From positions 124,001 through 188,000 of the forward strand of contig PANW01000076.1 in assembly GCA_002707785.1 (NCBI GenBank): a stretch of DNA of 64,000 nt, in the 5' to 3' direction. Shown here piece after piece: positions 1 to 11,214 of the stretch; positions within the stretch are counted from its first letter, which is position 1, and every line of letters starts with the position of its first letter. Under the pieces are notes generated by a model, which had not been told where the DNA came from, did no database searches, and saw only the letters and a program-made list of their open reading frames with translations. The translations under genes were made by a program, and so were the position numbers. This stretch comes from Cellvibrionaceae bacterium (GTDB lineage Bacteria > Pseudomonadota > Gammaproteobacteria > Pseudomonadales > Cellvibrionaceae).

Positions 1-1
1 G

Positions 2-250
2 TACATCATCGAAGTGATGAAGATGTTTAACAAAGTGAATGCGCCTTTCTCAGGCACCATCGAGGAAGTCTTGATCGAAGCCGACGGCACGATTATTAAG
101 AGTGGTCAGCCCTTGTTCAAAATCACTCCCGATGAAAAAGTGATTGAAGAAACACCAGAGGAAATCAAAGCGCGCCGTCAAGCGGCAACCAATCGATTTT
201 TGGAGGCTTTGCCTCAAGCCACTAGCCAACCAGAATTGGCTGAAGCCTAA
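2..250 (+). CDS. Biotin carboxyl carrier protein, C-terminal part (cut by window edge)
   Basis: The reading frame is open to the left edge, so only the last 82 codons are present. The biotin attachment motif EVMKM is visible, with the lysine to be biotinylated at 20-22, followed by the usual second half of a biotinyl fold (NAPFSGTIEEVLIEADGTIIKSGQPLFKI). The biotinylated arm would carry CO2 between a biotin carboxylase and a carboxyltransferase. A charged tail of about 40 residues follows the fold, longer than in short BCCPs. It lies 24 bp upstream of methylmalonyl-CoA epimerase, so it may serve a propionyl-CoA or acetyl-CoA carboxylase whose other subunits lie outside the window; that role is inferred from position. 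It could also be the end of a longer fused subunit. Confidence 0.8.
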   Translation, partial: YIIEVMKMFNKVNAPFSGTIEEVLIEADGTIIKSGQPLFKITPDEKVIEETPEEIKARRQAATNRFLEALPQATSQPELAEA

Positions 251-274
251 ACCCAACAGTAAGAGGAAAATGTC

Positions 275-685
275 ATGATCGTAGCACTAGACCACATTGC
301 CATTGCTGTGCCGGATTTAGAAAAGGCCATCAAGCGTTTTATGGAGGACTTTGAGCTAACCTACAAAGGTAGCGAAGACGTCGCCGATGCCAAGACCAGT
401 ACGGCTTTTTTCCCTGTACCGGAAACCAGTATTGAGTTGGTCCACCCTCTCAATGGCGAAGGCCCGATTGCCGGCTATTTAGAAAAGAAAGGCGGCGGCT
501 TACACCACTTGTGTTTTCGCAGCGATGATATCGAAGCCGATGTTAAACGTTTGAAAGCCAAGGGCTACCAGTTCTTGTCGGACAAACCCAGCTTGGGCGC
601 ACACAACAGCAAGGTGATTTTCATTCATCCCAAAAGTTGCGACGGCGTTTTGATCGAACTGAATCAACCGCAAGGCGACCATTAG
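275..685 (+). CDS. mce: Methylmalonyl-CoA epimerase
   Basis: Interconverts (2R)- and (2S)-methylmalonyl-CoA between propionyl-CoA carboxylase and the B12 mutase. The 136-residue protein has the two-module glyoxalase/VOC fold. It opens with the typical LDHIAIAVPDL strand, with likely metal ligand His7. A second histidine pair follows at residues 77-78 (GGGLHHLCF), and a C-terminal glutamate at 128 (VLIELNQ). Length is normal for the family. The start is supported by AAGAGGA about eight bases upstream. It sits between a biotin carrier gene and the mutase gene, which is strong context for the methylmalonyl rather than a generic glyoxalase assignment. Confidence 0.93.
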   Translation: MIVALDHIAIAVPDLEKAIKRFMEDFELTYKGSEDVADAKTSTAFFPVPETSIELVHPLNGEGPIAGYLEKKGGGLHHLCFRSDDIEADVKRLKAKGYQFLSDKPSLGAHNSKVIFIHPKSCDGVLIELNQPQGDH

Positions 686-748
686 TAGGTCGCTGCCCTG
701 TGGGGTAAACAAAACAAATAGACAGCAAGATAATCCATCATTTAGCCA

Positions 749-779
749 ACACTCTCAATCCAGCTAAGCTTGAGAGTGT
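749..779 (+). terminator. Hairpin between epimerase and mutase genes
   Basis: A perfect 10-bp stem (ACACTCTCAA at 749-758 with TTGAGAGTGT at 770-779) with an 11-base loop. Only GTTTAG follows, so the U-tract is weak. It may be a leaky terminator or an mRNA-processing hairpin that sets the ratio of epimerase to mutase. Confidence 0.4.
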
Positions 780-857
780 GTTTAGATAGCGGATTACCTC
801 CAAAAAATACAATGCTCAAGCGCAATCGACTTGAGCGAGACCATGAGAGCAATCTTT

Positions 858-3002
<2,145 letters not shown>

Positions 3003-3071
3003 CCCAATTTGAACGAATGGTCTGGTCAACCTCCAGTCCATGCGTTCATAACAATTGCTGTACTATGGTTT

Positions 3072-3096
3072 GCCCCCGTTTTGGGGGCTTTTTTTT
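3072..3096 (+). terminator. Intrinsic terminator after methylmalonyl-CoA mutase
   Basis: GCCCCC at 3072-3077 pairs with GGGGGC at 3083-3088 across a five-base loop and is followed by eight T. This is a textbook plus-strand terminator, so meaB downstream probably has its own promoter in 3100-3260 or depends on readthrough. Confidence 0.88.
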
Positions 3097-3260
3097 GACT
3101 GTTCGTCGAGCCAAACTATCTTCGAGACAAACTATCCAAGTGCGTGTCCATGCCACCGACTCAACGCGCCTTTTGATAGCTTGTTTATAGGATACAATCT
3201 GCCCCCTAAGTTCGATGATAATTCGCCCCTAAGTATTATCCTGACCGAGAGTTCTACGCT

Positions 3261-4220
3261 ATGCCCACTATTGATCTGGACCTATTAACCGCCGGCAATC
3301 GACGCGCCCTTGCAAAAGCCATCACCTTGGTCGAAAGCAAGCTGGATACGCACCGAGAGCAAGCCCAACAAGTCCTAGAGCAGATTCTACCCAAAACAGG
3401 AAAGAGTATTAGGATCGGAATTAGCGGAATTCCCGGAGTCGGTAAATCGACGTTTATCGAAGCCTTTGGTCGCCACCTGATCGCTCAGGGCAAAAAAGTC
3501 GCAGTCCTTGCCGTCGACCCAAGCTCGCCACTGCGAGGCGGCAGTATTCTCGGTGACAAGACCCGCATGGAAGAGCTCTCCCGCGAGGAAAACGCCTTCA
3601 TCCGCCCCTCCCCCTCTGAAGGCGCCTTAGGGGGCGTTGCTCAGAAAACACGAGAAACCATGCTGCTGTGCGAAGCTGCGGGCTACGATGTAATCTTGGT
3701 AGAAACCGTGGGCGTTGGACAATCCGAGTACGAAGTCGCGGCCATGGTGGACTTCTTTTTAGTCTTGATGATCCCCAACGCCGGTGATGAACTGCAGGGT
3801 ATCAAGCGCGGCATTATGGAACTGGCCGATGCACTGGTGATCAACAAAGCCGATGGCGAGAGCATTAACCTTGCGAATCGAACCAAATCTCACTACCAAA
3901 ACGCCTTCCATTTGATCAAACACGGCAGCTTCTGGAATCCCCGTGTGGAAACCTGCTCCGCTCTAGAAAAAGAGCGTATTGGCGATATTTGGGAAATGAT
4001 CTGCGAGTACCAACAACTAGCGCTCGACAATAGTGCTTTCTACGAAAAACGCTCTCGCCAAAATTCGGAGTGGCTAAACAAGCTCATTCACGAAATGATT
4101 GAGCTACGCTTAAAGCAAAGTCAATCAGTTCAAGAGCAAATGCCAGGTTTGCAACAAGCGGTCATTGATAATCGAGTAACGCCCTACAGCGCCGCCAAGC
4201 AAATCGTTGCACTGGTTTAA
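3261..4220 (+). CDS. meaB: Methylmalonyl-CoA mutase-associated GTPase MeaB (ArgK family)
   Basis: A G3E-type P-loop GTPase that guards and reloads the B12 cofactor of methylmalonyl-CoA mutase. Visible motifs are the Walker A loop at residues 56-64 (GIPGVGKST), the VDPSSPLRGGSILGDKTRM segment typical of MeaB/ArgK, the VETVGVGQSE switch region near residue 148, and the guanine-specificity motif NKAD at 195-198. The 319-residue length is normal. Older databases label the family as lysine/arginine/ornithine transport ATPase (ArgK), a name not supported here because the mutase gene is the direct neighbour. A terminator separates it from the mutase, so the two may be transcribed separately. Confidence 0.94.
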   Translation: MPTIDLDLLTAGNRRALAKAITLVESKLDTHREQAQQVLEQILPKTGKSIRIGISGIPGVGKSTFIEAFGRHLIAQGKKVAVLAVDPSSPLRGGSILGDKTRMEELSREENAFIRPSPSEGALGGVAQKTRETMLLCEAAGYDVILVETVGVGQSEYEVAAMVDFFLVLMIPNAGDELQGIKRGIMELADALVINKADGESINLANRTKSHYQNAFHLIKHGSFWNPRVETCSALEKERIGDIWEMICEYQQLALDNSAFYEKRSRQNSEWLNKLIHEMIELRLKQSQSVQEQMPGLQQAVIDNRVTPYSAAKQIVALV

Positions 4221-4424
4221 CGGGCAGATGGCTAGAGCTTTGCTAGCATTGAGCCCCTAAGCCGTTTCGTCATAAAACGACAACTTTACGAGGCTAAAGT
4301 CTATCTTGACGAAGACAATTTTTGGCTGATAAAACAAGTATTTAAGCAAACCTATCCTTCTATAGAGTTGCGTCTGCTTTCCGTGCATAATGTTGCGCCT
4401 CGCAAGTCAGCCTATGGCGATTGA

Positions 4425-4952
4425 ATGGCAAAAAAGATTTTCAAACGCTGGTTACCGGATCCGGCAGAATTTAAGAAACGGCCTGCGCTCAATTTTATGA
4501 GCCACCTACTGCACGATCCGAACCTCTTCCACCTGAACCGTCATTCGGTCTCGGGGGCGTTCTTTATTGGCCTGTTCACCGCATTCCTGCCCATTTTGGG
4601 GCAAATGCCCATTGCTGCACTATTGGCGCTAGTATGCCGTGTTAACTTGCCGATTGCGGTTGCCTTGGTATGGATTTCCAACCCCATCACTATCCCCCCC
4701 ATTTTCTTCGCCACTTATGAACTGGGGCGCTGGATTCTCGACACCCCTTCGGTGGGCTTTAGCATAGAATTATCGTGGGAATGGTTTTCCACCGAATTCA
4801 CCAAACTTTGGCGGCCATTGGTAGTCGGCAGTTTAATCTGTGGAGTCGTATTTGGTGGGATTGGCTACATCTCGATTCAGCTATTCTGGCGCTGGCACGT
4901 GGTGCGTAACTGGGAAAAACGCAAACGCCGCCGCGCGCAAAGCGTCGATTAG
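4425..4952 (+). CDS. DUF2062 domain membrane protein
   Basis: A 175-residue inner-membrane protein of unknown function. The N-terminal stretch is basic and soluble (to about residue 40). It is followed by hydrophobic segments at about 45-65, 70-95 and 130-155, and a strongly basic C-terminal tail (WEKRKRRRAQ). The HSVSGAFFIGLFTAFLPILGQM and NLPIAVALVWISNPITIPP blocks are characteristic of DUF2062, which is widespread in proteobacteria. There is no clear Shine-Dalgarno before the ATG. The gene is convergent with the DEAD-box helicase gene downstream, 76 bp apart. TGGCAC (4973-4978) and GTGCCA (5009-5014) in that gap could form a long-loop hairpin. Confidence 0.85.
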   Translation: MAKKIFKRWLPDPAEFKKRPALNFMSHLLHDPNLFHLNRHSVSGAFFIGLFTAFLPILGQMPIAALLALVCRVNLPIAVALVWISNPITIPPIFFATYELGRWILDTPSVGFSIELSWEWFSTEFTKLWRPLVVGSLICGVVFGGIGYISIQLFWRWHVVRNWEKRKRRRAQSVD

Positions 4953-5028
4953 ATTACCAACGAGCCATCTATGGCACCATCACCTCTAGATCTACTCTAT
5001 CGGCAATAGTGCCATGCGCTATCTGTGT

Positions 5029-6432
5029 CTATTTGGTCGAAGCAGGACGGCTCCGAGCTTTATTAGCCCCAGAGTTACTCTTGTTGGCGCTCCCGCCTCG
5101 GCGATTGGCCGGCTTGCCACTACCACCGTTGCCTGCACCCGCTTTCGCCGTTCCACCGCCATTTCTACCGCGACTCGGATGAGGCTTGTGCCCCTGCGCA
5201 TTGTCGCCTGAGCGCTGACCATCACGGTGCCCAGGTTTCGGCTTCTTCGGTTTTTTCGCTCTTTGTGGACGGGTATCCAATCGAGATTCAGGCAGCGGAT
5301 GAACCGGCTCGAAACCATCCACTTCTCGACGTTCAATCAATTGCTGAATCAGCCGCTCGATCGCCGCTAATAGCTTAAACTCTTCAGCGGTTACTAGAGA
5401 GACCGCCTGCCCTGTTGCTCCCGCACGCCCAGTACGGCCAATACGGTGAACGTAATCTTCCGCCACATTCGGCAGATCGTAGTTCACCACTTGCGGTAAC
5501 TGATCAATATCGAGGCCGCGCGCAGCGATATCCGTGGCCACCAGCACTCGAATGCTCTTATCCTTGAATTCCGCTAAAGCCTTGGTACGAGCCCCTTGGC
5601 TTTTGTTGCCGTGAATGGCCGCTGCCGTAATGCCCTTGGCGATCAATTGCTTGGTGATGCGATTGGCGCCATGCTTGGTTTTGGAGAAGACCAAGACCTG
5701 ATTCCAATCGTTATCCTTGATCAGCTTAATCAGCAGGGGGGTCTTTTGATTTTTGTCGACCCCGTGAATCCATTGGGTGACGGATTCTGCCGCTGTATTT
5801 CGAGGCGTAACGGACACTTCGACAGGGTTGTTAACAATACCCTTGGCCAACTGACGAATGTCATCAGAGAAAGTGGCCGAAAACATCAGATTCTGTCGTT
5901 GCTTAGGTAATAGCGCCAATATCTTGCGGATATCATGGATAAAACCCATATCCAGCATGCGATCAGCTTCATCCAATACCAGCACCTCAAGATTCTGAAA
6001 GCGAACCGCATTCTGCTGATACAAATCCAGTAATCGCCCGGGTGTCGCCACAAGAATATCCACGCCACCACGCAGACGCTGCATTTGAGGATTAATCTTG
6101 ACGCCACCGAAGACTACCGTCGATTTCAACGGTAAACCGGCGCCGTATGTCTCAACACTTTCTGCAACCTGTGCTGCCAGCTCTCTAGTGGGTGTCAGAA
6201 CCAGTGCTCGCGCTTGATTACCCTTGGCAGCTGTGCCCTTGGAGAGGCGCTCTAACAAAGGCAGAGTGAAGCCTGCGGTCTTACCGGTACCGGTCTGGGC
6301 TGCCGCCATAACATCACGGCCTTCCAGTACAGCGGGTATGGCCTGTGCCTGAATCGGAGAGGGTGTGTCATAGCCTTGTTTGGCAACGGCGTCTAGAATC
6401 GGAGCAGACAGCCCCAGGGATGAAAAACTCAT
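5029..6432 (-). CDS. DEAD-box ATP-dependent RNA helicase (RhlE-like)
   Basis: Remodels RNA duplexes using ATP; RhlE-type helicases act in ribosome assembly and RNA decay. The helicase core covers about residues 1-370. It shows the Q motif (F at position 3, SPIQAQAIP), Walker A AQTGTGKT at 45-52, PTRELA, GG, TPGRLLD, DEAD at 154-157, SAT at 185-187, ARGLDI and HRIGRTGR. The last 80 residues are a low-complexity basic tail rich in G, N, R, K and S, typical of RhlE C-terminal RNA-binding extensions. Total length is 467. It is monocistronic in appearance, with a 352-bp region upstream that may be a long leader. Subfamily assignment is by motif resemblance only. Confidence 0.92.
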   Translation of the reverse strand: MSFSSLGLSAPILDAVAKQGYDTPSPIQAQAIPAVLEGRDVMAAAQTGTGKTAGFTLPLLERLSKGTAAKGNQARALVLTPTRELAAQVAESVETYGAGLPLKSTVVFGGVKINPQMQRLRGGVDILVATPGRLLDLYQQNAVRFQNLEVLVLDEADRMLDMGFIHDIRKILALLPKQRQNLMFSATFSDDIRQLAKGIVNNPVEVSVTPRNTAAESVTQWIHGVDKNQKTPLLIKLIKDNDWNQVLVFSKTKHGANRITKQLIAKGITAAAIHGNKSQGARTKALAEFKDKSIRVLVATDIAARGLDIDQLPQVVNYDLPNVAEDYVHRIGRTGRAGATGQAVSLVTAEEFKLLAAIERLIQQLIERREVDGFEPVHPLPESRLDTRPQRAKKPKKPKPGHRDGQRSGDNAQGHKPHPSRGRNGGGTAKAGAGNGGSGKPANRRGGSANKSNSGANKARSRPASTK

Positions 6433-6784
6433 ACAGCAACTCGTGTGGCGAACAAAGGATGTCTCGGCCTAAACGCCCTATTAAAGACGCTTCCCAATGG
6501 ATACTTGTCCGAATTGGGAGTGGAGCTTTCTAATCTACCGAGTAAAAGGCCCAGACTCTGGTGTCATCCTCTCGAGGACGACCAACCGCAAGGAAGGCGG
6601 CGCAGCTTACCCTAATCCCGCCCCCGGCACCAATAACCATTTGCCGAGCACACCCCAGAACTCTTCCGCTACCCCCGTATGAAAGGGGCTTTTTTACGAT
6701 TAGTCATTGTCTAAGTGCTATATAAACGCCCCACTAAACCGAAGTGATTCAGACAGTGATAACACGCGCCAACCGGGTCTGGCC
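6433..6784. other. 352-bp intergenic region: helicase leader and possible small RNA
   Basis: The gap lies between the helicase start (minus) and the patatin stop (minus). It holds short inverted repeats around 6550-6580 (CCAGA-CT-CTGG, then TCCTC-TC-GAGGA) and a terminator-like hairpin with a T-run readable only on the plus strand at 6672-6695, although no plus-strand protein gene precedes it. A 36-codon minus-strand frame (6530-6640) is also open. I cannot tell from sequence alone whether this is a plus-strand small RNA or the 5' leader of the helicase mRNA. Confidence 0.4.
6672..6695 (+). terminator. Terminator-like hairpin on plus strand with no upstream protein gene
   Basis: A run of C at 6672-6676 pairs with GGGG at 6685-6688 across an eight- or nine-base loop, followed by CTTTTTT. 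The polarity fits a plus-strand transcript. It would end an RNA starting within 6440-6600, or simply block readthrough towards the convergent patatin gene. Confidence 0.5.
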
Positions 6785-7732
6785 TTAATCTACAGCGCTA
6801 TCGGTTTTTACTCCCATTCGAGTCAAGCACTCCAACGCCTTTTTCTCCCCCAGCGCGATCATCGATTTGGCGCGATCAAACTCCAGGGTACCGCAAGCAT
6901 TACGCGGTAATTCGATGACATAGTCTGGCGGGTAGGCCGCCAGTTTTTGCCGAGCAATGGTACTCTGCATGGAGTCAAACGCTTGGTTTGCCACATCGTA
7001 GAAAGCCAGCTTATCTTGGCGAGCGCCATTGCGACTACTTTCACCAAGGTTGGTTCCCGCCAAACGATTGATGAAACCCACCACCTGCCGATGCAGGGAC
7101 CCTTCAGGCTCAATCTCAGTGTCTGTAGAAGGCTCTTCCTCAATAACCGCCAATGCCCCGCCCAAGTTAACCGCAATGGTTAGATCCGACTGATCGTTAA
7201 ACGTCGGAGCAATAGGTACAGGATTGAGCACCCCGCCATCGACCAAAAAAGAGTTTTTGTATTTCACCGGGGTAAAGAACATGGGCAGCGAAATCGAGGC
7301 TCGAATAGCATCAAACAGTGGCCCAGAATTGATCCACACCTCCTTCTCTGCACTGATATCGGCGGCAACCGCGGTGTATTTGATCGGCAGGGCTTCAATT
7401 TCAATATCACCCACCATCTCTGTGAGTGTGGCAATAATTTTATCGCCTTTTACCAAGCCGTCGGTTCCCCAGGCAATATCCAACAGATTTACGATATCCA
7501 ACCGATCAATGGAACACACCCACTGCTCAAATTCATCGAGCTTACCCGCCGCGTAGATCCCTCCGATCAGTGCTCCCATGGAACAACCGGATATTGAACG
7601 GATGTGAAAACCAAACCGCTCTAGAATTCGAATCACACCAATATGGGCTAATCCACGTGCTCCACCACTGCCGAGCACCAGAGAAATTGAGCGCTGATCG
7701 GTGTGGTTGGTGTTGAGTACAAAATGGCTCAC
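6785..7732 (-). CDS. Patatin-like phospholipase (RssA/NTE type)
   Basis: A predicted serine hydrolase with the Ser-Asp dyad of patatins. The oxyanion loop is GSGGARG (residues 21-27), the nucleophile elbow is GCSMG with Ser51, and the catalytic aspartate is in DGG at 165-167. At 315 residues it is a single patatin domain with no secretion signal, so it probably acts on membrane lipids from the cytoplasmic side. The start is GTG at 7732, supported by AAGGAGA about seven bases upstream. RssA-type proteins are common in Gammaproteobacteria and most have no known substrate. The gene appears to stand alone. Confidence 0.88.
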   Translation of the reverse strand: MSHFVLNTNHTDQRSISLVLGSGGARGLAHIGVIRILERFGFHIRSISGCSMGALIGGIYAAGKLDEFEQWVCSIDRLDIVNLLDIAWGTDGLVKGDKIIATLTEMVGDIEIEALPIKYTAVAADISAEKEVWINSGPLFDAIRASISLPMFFTPVKYKNSFLVDGGVLNPVPIAPTFNDQSDLTIAVNLGGALAVIEEEPSTDTEIEPEGSLHRQVVGFINRLAGTNLGESSRNGARQDKLAFYDVANQAFDSMQSTIARQKLAAYPPDYVIELPRNACGTLEFDRAKSMIALGEKKALECLTRMGVKTDSAVD

Positions 7733-7838
7733 AGTACTTTCTCCTTCAATTTGTTCCTCATTACCTCTTTCCGCATCCCCTTCAATCTTCTCATCTCTAT
7801 TTCAGTCGATTTCTCTGGAGGGCTCAGCATTCAAGACC

Positions 7839-8579
7839 TCAGTCTTGGCAATAACCCTTTGCAAACAACAAGTCGTTTAACGCCTGCAACTCACCACCGG
7901 TCAAAAACCTAGAATCACCAGCGTCAAGTAGCGGATCCAGCAATAGGTTTCCAATTTGAACCCGATGAAGATCCACCACCCGATTATCGCAACGGGTAAA
8001 CATGCGCCTGATTTGGTGGTATTTGCCCTCTTCGAGAATCACTTCTGCCACATAATCTGACAAGAGTGTGAGCTTCGACGATTGGATCTGTACATCCTCG
8101 TAGGCAAAGTACATTCCCTCTGCAAAGGCTTTTACGGTCTGCTCGGTGAGTACTTTCTCTACCGTGACGTGATAGGTTTTAGGCACCTTCGTCTCGGGCT
8201 GTGTCAACGCTCGCGACCAATGACCGTCATTGGTCAACAGCATCAACCCGGTACTATTAAAATCTAACCGCCCCACGATATGAAGCTGCCCTTGCAAAAC
8301 TTGCGGCAACAGCTGCATTACGGTTTGATGTTTTTCATCAACGGTCGCGCTCACTACCCCTTTGGGTTTGTTCAGCATCACATAATGACGCTGTTCCTGA
8401 TGCAAACAATCGCCGTCAAAGAACACCGAACTAAATGGATCGATCACTTGATGAATTGCCGTCGCCGCTTGCCCATTGATCAGTACACGTCTCTGAGCGA
8501 GCAACAGCCGCACATCTCGGCGATTAATACCAAGCTGTTGACTAAGATAACGATCCAAACGAGTACGACAGACAATCAT
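7839..8579 (-). CDS. RsuA-type 16S rRNA pseudouridine synthase
   Basis: Isomerises a uridine in rRNA to pseudouridine; the closest family is RsuA, which modifies U516 of 16S rRNA in E. coli. An N-terminal S4-like RNA-binding segment (about residues 5-50, TRLDRYLSQQLGINRRDVRLLL) precedes the catalytic domain. That domain has MLNKPKGVVSAT, the GRLDFNSTGLMLLTNDG motif with catalytic Asp106, and the C-terminal EGKYHQIRRMF block. Length 246 fits RsuA (about 230). RluE- or RluB-type specificity cannot be excluded without alignment. It lies about 106 bp from the patatin gene on the same strand. Confidence 0.88.
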   Translation of the reverse strand: MIVCRTRLDRYLSQQLGINRRDVRLLLAQRRVLINGQAATAIHQVIDPFSSVFFDGDCLHQEQRHYVMLNKPKGVVSATVDEKHQTVMQLLPQVLQGQLHIVGRLDFNSTGLMLLTNDGHWSRALTQPETKVPKTYHVTVEKVLTEQTVKAFAEGMYFAYEDVQIQSSKLTLLSDYVAEVILEEGKYHQIRRMFTRCDNRVVDLHRVQIGNLLLDPLLDAGDSRFLTGGELQALNDLLFAKGYCQD

Positions 8580-8793
8580 GGCGACTAACGATAGTTAAAA
8601 CAGTGAAATTACTGGCGATTAGACGTTATAGCCGCCGGCTAAGCAAGTCTCAGCCGCACAATCGCCATAGGCTGACCCCATCCGACCTTGCGCAAAAAAC
8701 GCAGGTAGTGATTAAATTCTTAATGATCGATCAAGGATTCATCAGGACGATAGCGATCTATCAACCTCATACAAACAACGCTGGGAGGCATCC

Positions 8794-10629
8794 ATGAAAC
8801 CAACCCATCTTATCCTCGGCCTACTCGCCTTACTCTTATCGGCCTGCAGCTCGAACCAAGAGCCGCCACGCATTGCCGATCAAAGCAGCGTTCGACAGAC
8901 CCAGCAAGGGGCAGTGATTGGATTTAGCGACGACCACAACACTCATGCCTGGCTCAGCCTCCCTTTTGCCAAGGCCCCCATCGATGAGCTGCGTTGGCAA
9001 GCGCCGAGACCACCTCACGCATGGACTGAAACACGCGAAGCAATCCAACTGGGGCAACCTTGTACTCAATTCTGGGGGATTATGGCCGGAGTCGATGGCA
9101 AAGATGGCGATATCGTCGGTAGCGAGGATTGCCTGACGCTGAACATCTGGGCGCCCAAGGCGATAGAAGCCAGTAAGCCATTGCCCGTCATGTTGTGGAT
9201 TCATGGCGGCGGCAATACAGCCGGCACGGCTAACACGTATCGCGGCAGCCATTTGGCCAGCGATCAAAATGTCGTTTATGTGGGCATCAATTATCGCTTG
9301 GGATTGTTCGGAACCTTCGCTCATCAGAGCCTGAGAAATACCAGCAACTCAGCGGCAGATGCCTCAGGTAATTTCGCCGTACTGGATATGATTGCGGCGC
9401 TAGAGTGGGTTCAGACCAACATAGCAGCGTTTGGCGGCGATCCTGAGAATGTGACCATCTTTGGCGAATCCGCCGGAGGGCACAATGTATACTCTCTACT
9501 TACCTCGCCTTTAGCCAAAGATCTCTTCCACAAAGCCATTATTCAGAGCGGCTCCACCCAAACCAGTCACATGGAAGAAGCCGAAGCGTTGGTAAGTGAC
9601 GGCGCGGGCTTTGCGGGCACCAGTAGCAATGAAGTTCTCGCTCAACTACTCCTAGATGACCACAAAATCTATTCAAAGGAGCAGCTCAGTAGCTTTGCGG
9701 AAAAACAAGACGACAAATCTCTATCTCGTTATCTACGCAGCAAATCGCCACAACAATTAATGGCGCATATCGACTCCGTTACCGCAGGCATGTTCAACGC
9801 ACCTGAAAGCCTCGCCGATGGTTATGTTCTGCCGAAAGCGCCTTTGATGTCGCTGCTCGAAGACAGTACTCAACTCAACAGTGTACCGACATTGATTGGC
9901 AGCAATCGTGACGAAATGAAAGTGTTTATGTCGCAAGACAAGAACTGGGTAGAAAATGCTTGGGGGTTTCTGCCGCGCATGAAGGACCCTGAAAAATACC
10001 AGCGCTACGCCTCTTATTTTTCTCAACAATGGAAAATCCTAGCCGTTGACGAACCGGCCGAAAGGCTCAGCCAGCACAATCCCGAGCAAGTATTTGCCTA
10101 CCGTTTCGACTGGGACAACAGCCCTTCAAATTGGTTGGCAGATCTGCCTGGGCTACTGGGTGCCGGTCACGCAGTGGAAATCAGTTTTGTGTTTGGTGAC
10201 TTCGAAAAAGGCTTGGTCATTCCGTACATTAATACCGAGGACAATCGCGAAGAACGCATGCAGTTGTCCCAAGCGATGATGAATTATTGGGGTCACTTTG
10301 CCCATCACGGATATCCTGGTACAGGCAGTGCCGGCAACCAAATTGAATGGAAACCTTGGAGTGACAAGCAAGAAAACTTGATGTTGCTGGATGGCGGAGA
10401 CAACGGTATTGCGATGACAAAGCTAAAACTAAGTGCAGGAGTTTTAAAACAACGCTTTCTGGACGATCCTGAAATTTCCAGCCAGAAAGAGCGTTGTCGG
10501 CTCTATGCGCAGAGTTTTCTAGTTTCGTTTCAATCCAGAGATTTCTGGAACAATGACGAATACCTCTCCTTCGGCAGCGAAGGCTGCTCAGATTATCCGC
10601 CCTATAAACTGGTATACGGTTCAATCTGA
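8794..10629 (+). CDS. Type B carboxylesterase, predicted lipoprotein
   Basis: A 611-residue alpha/beta hydrolase of the carboxylesterase/cholinesterase family, predicted to cleave carboxylic esters in the periplasm or at the outer membrane. The N-terminus is a lipoprotein signal with lipobox LLSAC (Cys18). Family landmarks are EDCLTLNIWAP (111-121), the oxyanion HGGG (137-140), and the nucleophile elbow GESAGG with Ser226. The probable acid is Glu374 (SNRDEM) and the probable histidine is His459 (GAGHAVEISFVFG). The start is well supported by GGGAGG just upstream. The natural substrate is unknown. It precedes the T6SS module but faces it, so the two are not co-transcribed. Confidence 0.9.
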   Translation: MKPTHLILGLLALLLSACSSNQEPPRIADQSSVRQTQQGAVIGFSDDHNTHAWLSLPFAKAPIDELRWQAPRPPHAWTETREAIQLGQPCTQFWGIMAGVDGKDGDIVGSEDCLTLNIWAPKAIEASKPLPVMLWIHGGGNTAGTANTYRGSHLASDQNVVYVGINYRLGLFGTFAHQSLRNTSNSAADASGNFAVLDMIAALEWVQTNIAAFGGDPENVTIFGESAGGHNVYSLLTSPLAKDLFHKAIIQSGSTQTSHMEEAEALVSDGAGFAGTSSNEVLAQLLLDDHKIYSKEQLSSFAEKQDDKSLSRYLRSKSPQQLMAHIDSVTAGMFNAPESLADGYVLPKAPLMSLLEDSTQLNSVPTLIGSNRDEMKVFMSQDKNWVENAWGFLPRMKDPEKYQRYASYFSQQWKILAVDEPAERLSQHNPEQVFAYRFDWDNSPSNWLADLPGLLGAGHAVEISFVFGDFEKGLVIPYINTEDNREERMQLSQAMMNYWGHFAHHGYPGTGSAGNQIEWKPWSDKQENLMLLDGGDNGIAMTKLKLSAGVLKQRFLDDPEISSQKERCRLYAQSFLVSFQSRDFWNNDEYLSFGSEGCSDYPPYKLVYGSI

Positions 10630-10633
10630 GCTC

Positions 10634-10652
10634 GCCACTCTAGCGGAGTGGC
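10634..10652. other. Hairpin pair between convergent esterase and immunity-like genes
   Basis: GCCACTC (10634-10640) and GAGTGGC (10646-10652) form a tight stem. A second stem, GGAGATG with CATCTCC, lies at about 10666-10686. Neither is followed by a T-run on either strand. They may act as a factor-dependent or bidirectional stop between the two convergent genes. Confidence 0.4.
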
Positions 10653-10700
10653 TATCAAAGTGATCGGGAGATGTACATTTCATCTCCTAGATTCTACCGT

Positions 10701-11201
10701 CTACCAACGGCAATTAGTTACTAGTAAAGAACCGAAATTCTCTACCAAGCGAACATCTTCATTGAGTTCACAAGAGAGCTTTATAGGCACGCCGCCCAAC
10801 TCCGAGTTGTTCTTAGGACTGCGCTTACCGTTAACCCAAATTTCAAAACTCTCCACGCCAACTTGAACTAAAATTTGCTGAGAAGCGACAAATTCAGTAA
10901 ACGGTAAAACACCTGCCAATGAGTTTTCAAACAATGCAGGGAAAGAGAACTTTCCCTCTGAGTCTGTAACAGCTTTTTCCGTCTGTTGTTTTTGCCATTC
11001 AGAAACTCTCGTCACCTCGGCTCCCACAACTGGCTCTCCGCCCCGAGTGAGAACAACTTCAACAGCTGAAAAAACACTACTTCGCCCCAGCTCAGCGATC
11101 GACATAGCACTTAATCCCTCAGAAAAAGCCAGCAAAATTAAACCTAGGACGCTTATCATCTTCTGCGTCGGGTTTGGCACCCTGCTATAGCAACGAAACA
11201 A
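10701..11201 (-). CDS. Secreted DUF6795-like protein, candidate lipase immunity protein 1
   Basis: A 166-residue protein with a signal sequence (hydrophobic stretch about residues 15-31) and a carboxypeptidase-regulatory/Ig-like body. I believe this matches DUF6795, from memory. It is clearly homologous to the protein at 12474-12971: both have MSI-x-(E/D)-x-G, FSAV, GxPV, TDxxG(K/R)FSxPALFE, EFV and a conserved C-terminal CEL...C(R/K)W. It begins 13 bases after the lipase stop and has the purine run AGGGGG before a TTG start, so translational coupling is likely; ATG 11159 is an alternative. A periplasmic protein tied to a T6SS-type lipase suggests immunity. That role is inferred and rests on context only. 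Confidence 0.65.
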   Translation of the reverse strand: MFRCYSRVPNPTQKMISVLGLILLAFSEGLSAMSIAELGRSSVFSAVEVVLTRGGEPVVGAEVTRVSEWQKQQTEKAVTDSEGKFSFPALFENSLAGVLPFTEFVASQQILVQVGVESFEIWVNGKRSPKNNSELGGVPIKLSCELNEDVRLVENFGSLLVTNCRW

Positions 11202-11214
11202 TTTGCCCCCTAAC

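Noticed and set aside
3055-3288. 77-codon plus-strand frame between mutase and meaB
   Set aside because: It runs through the intrinsic terminator of the mutase and has no homology-like features.
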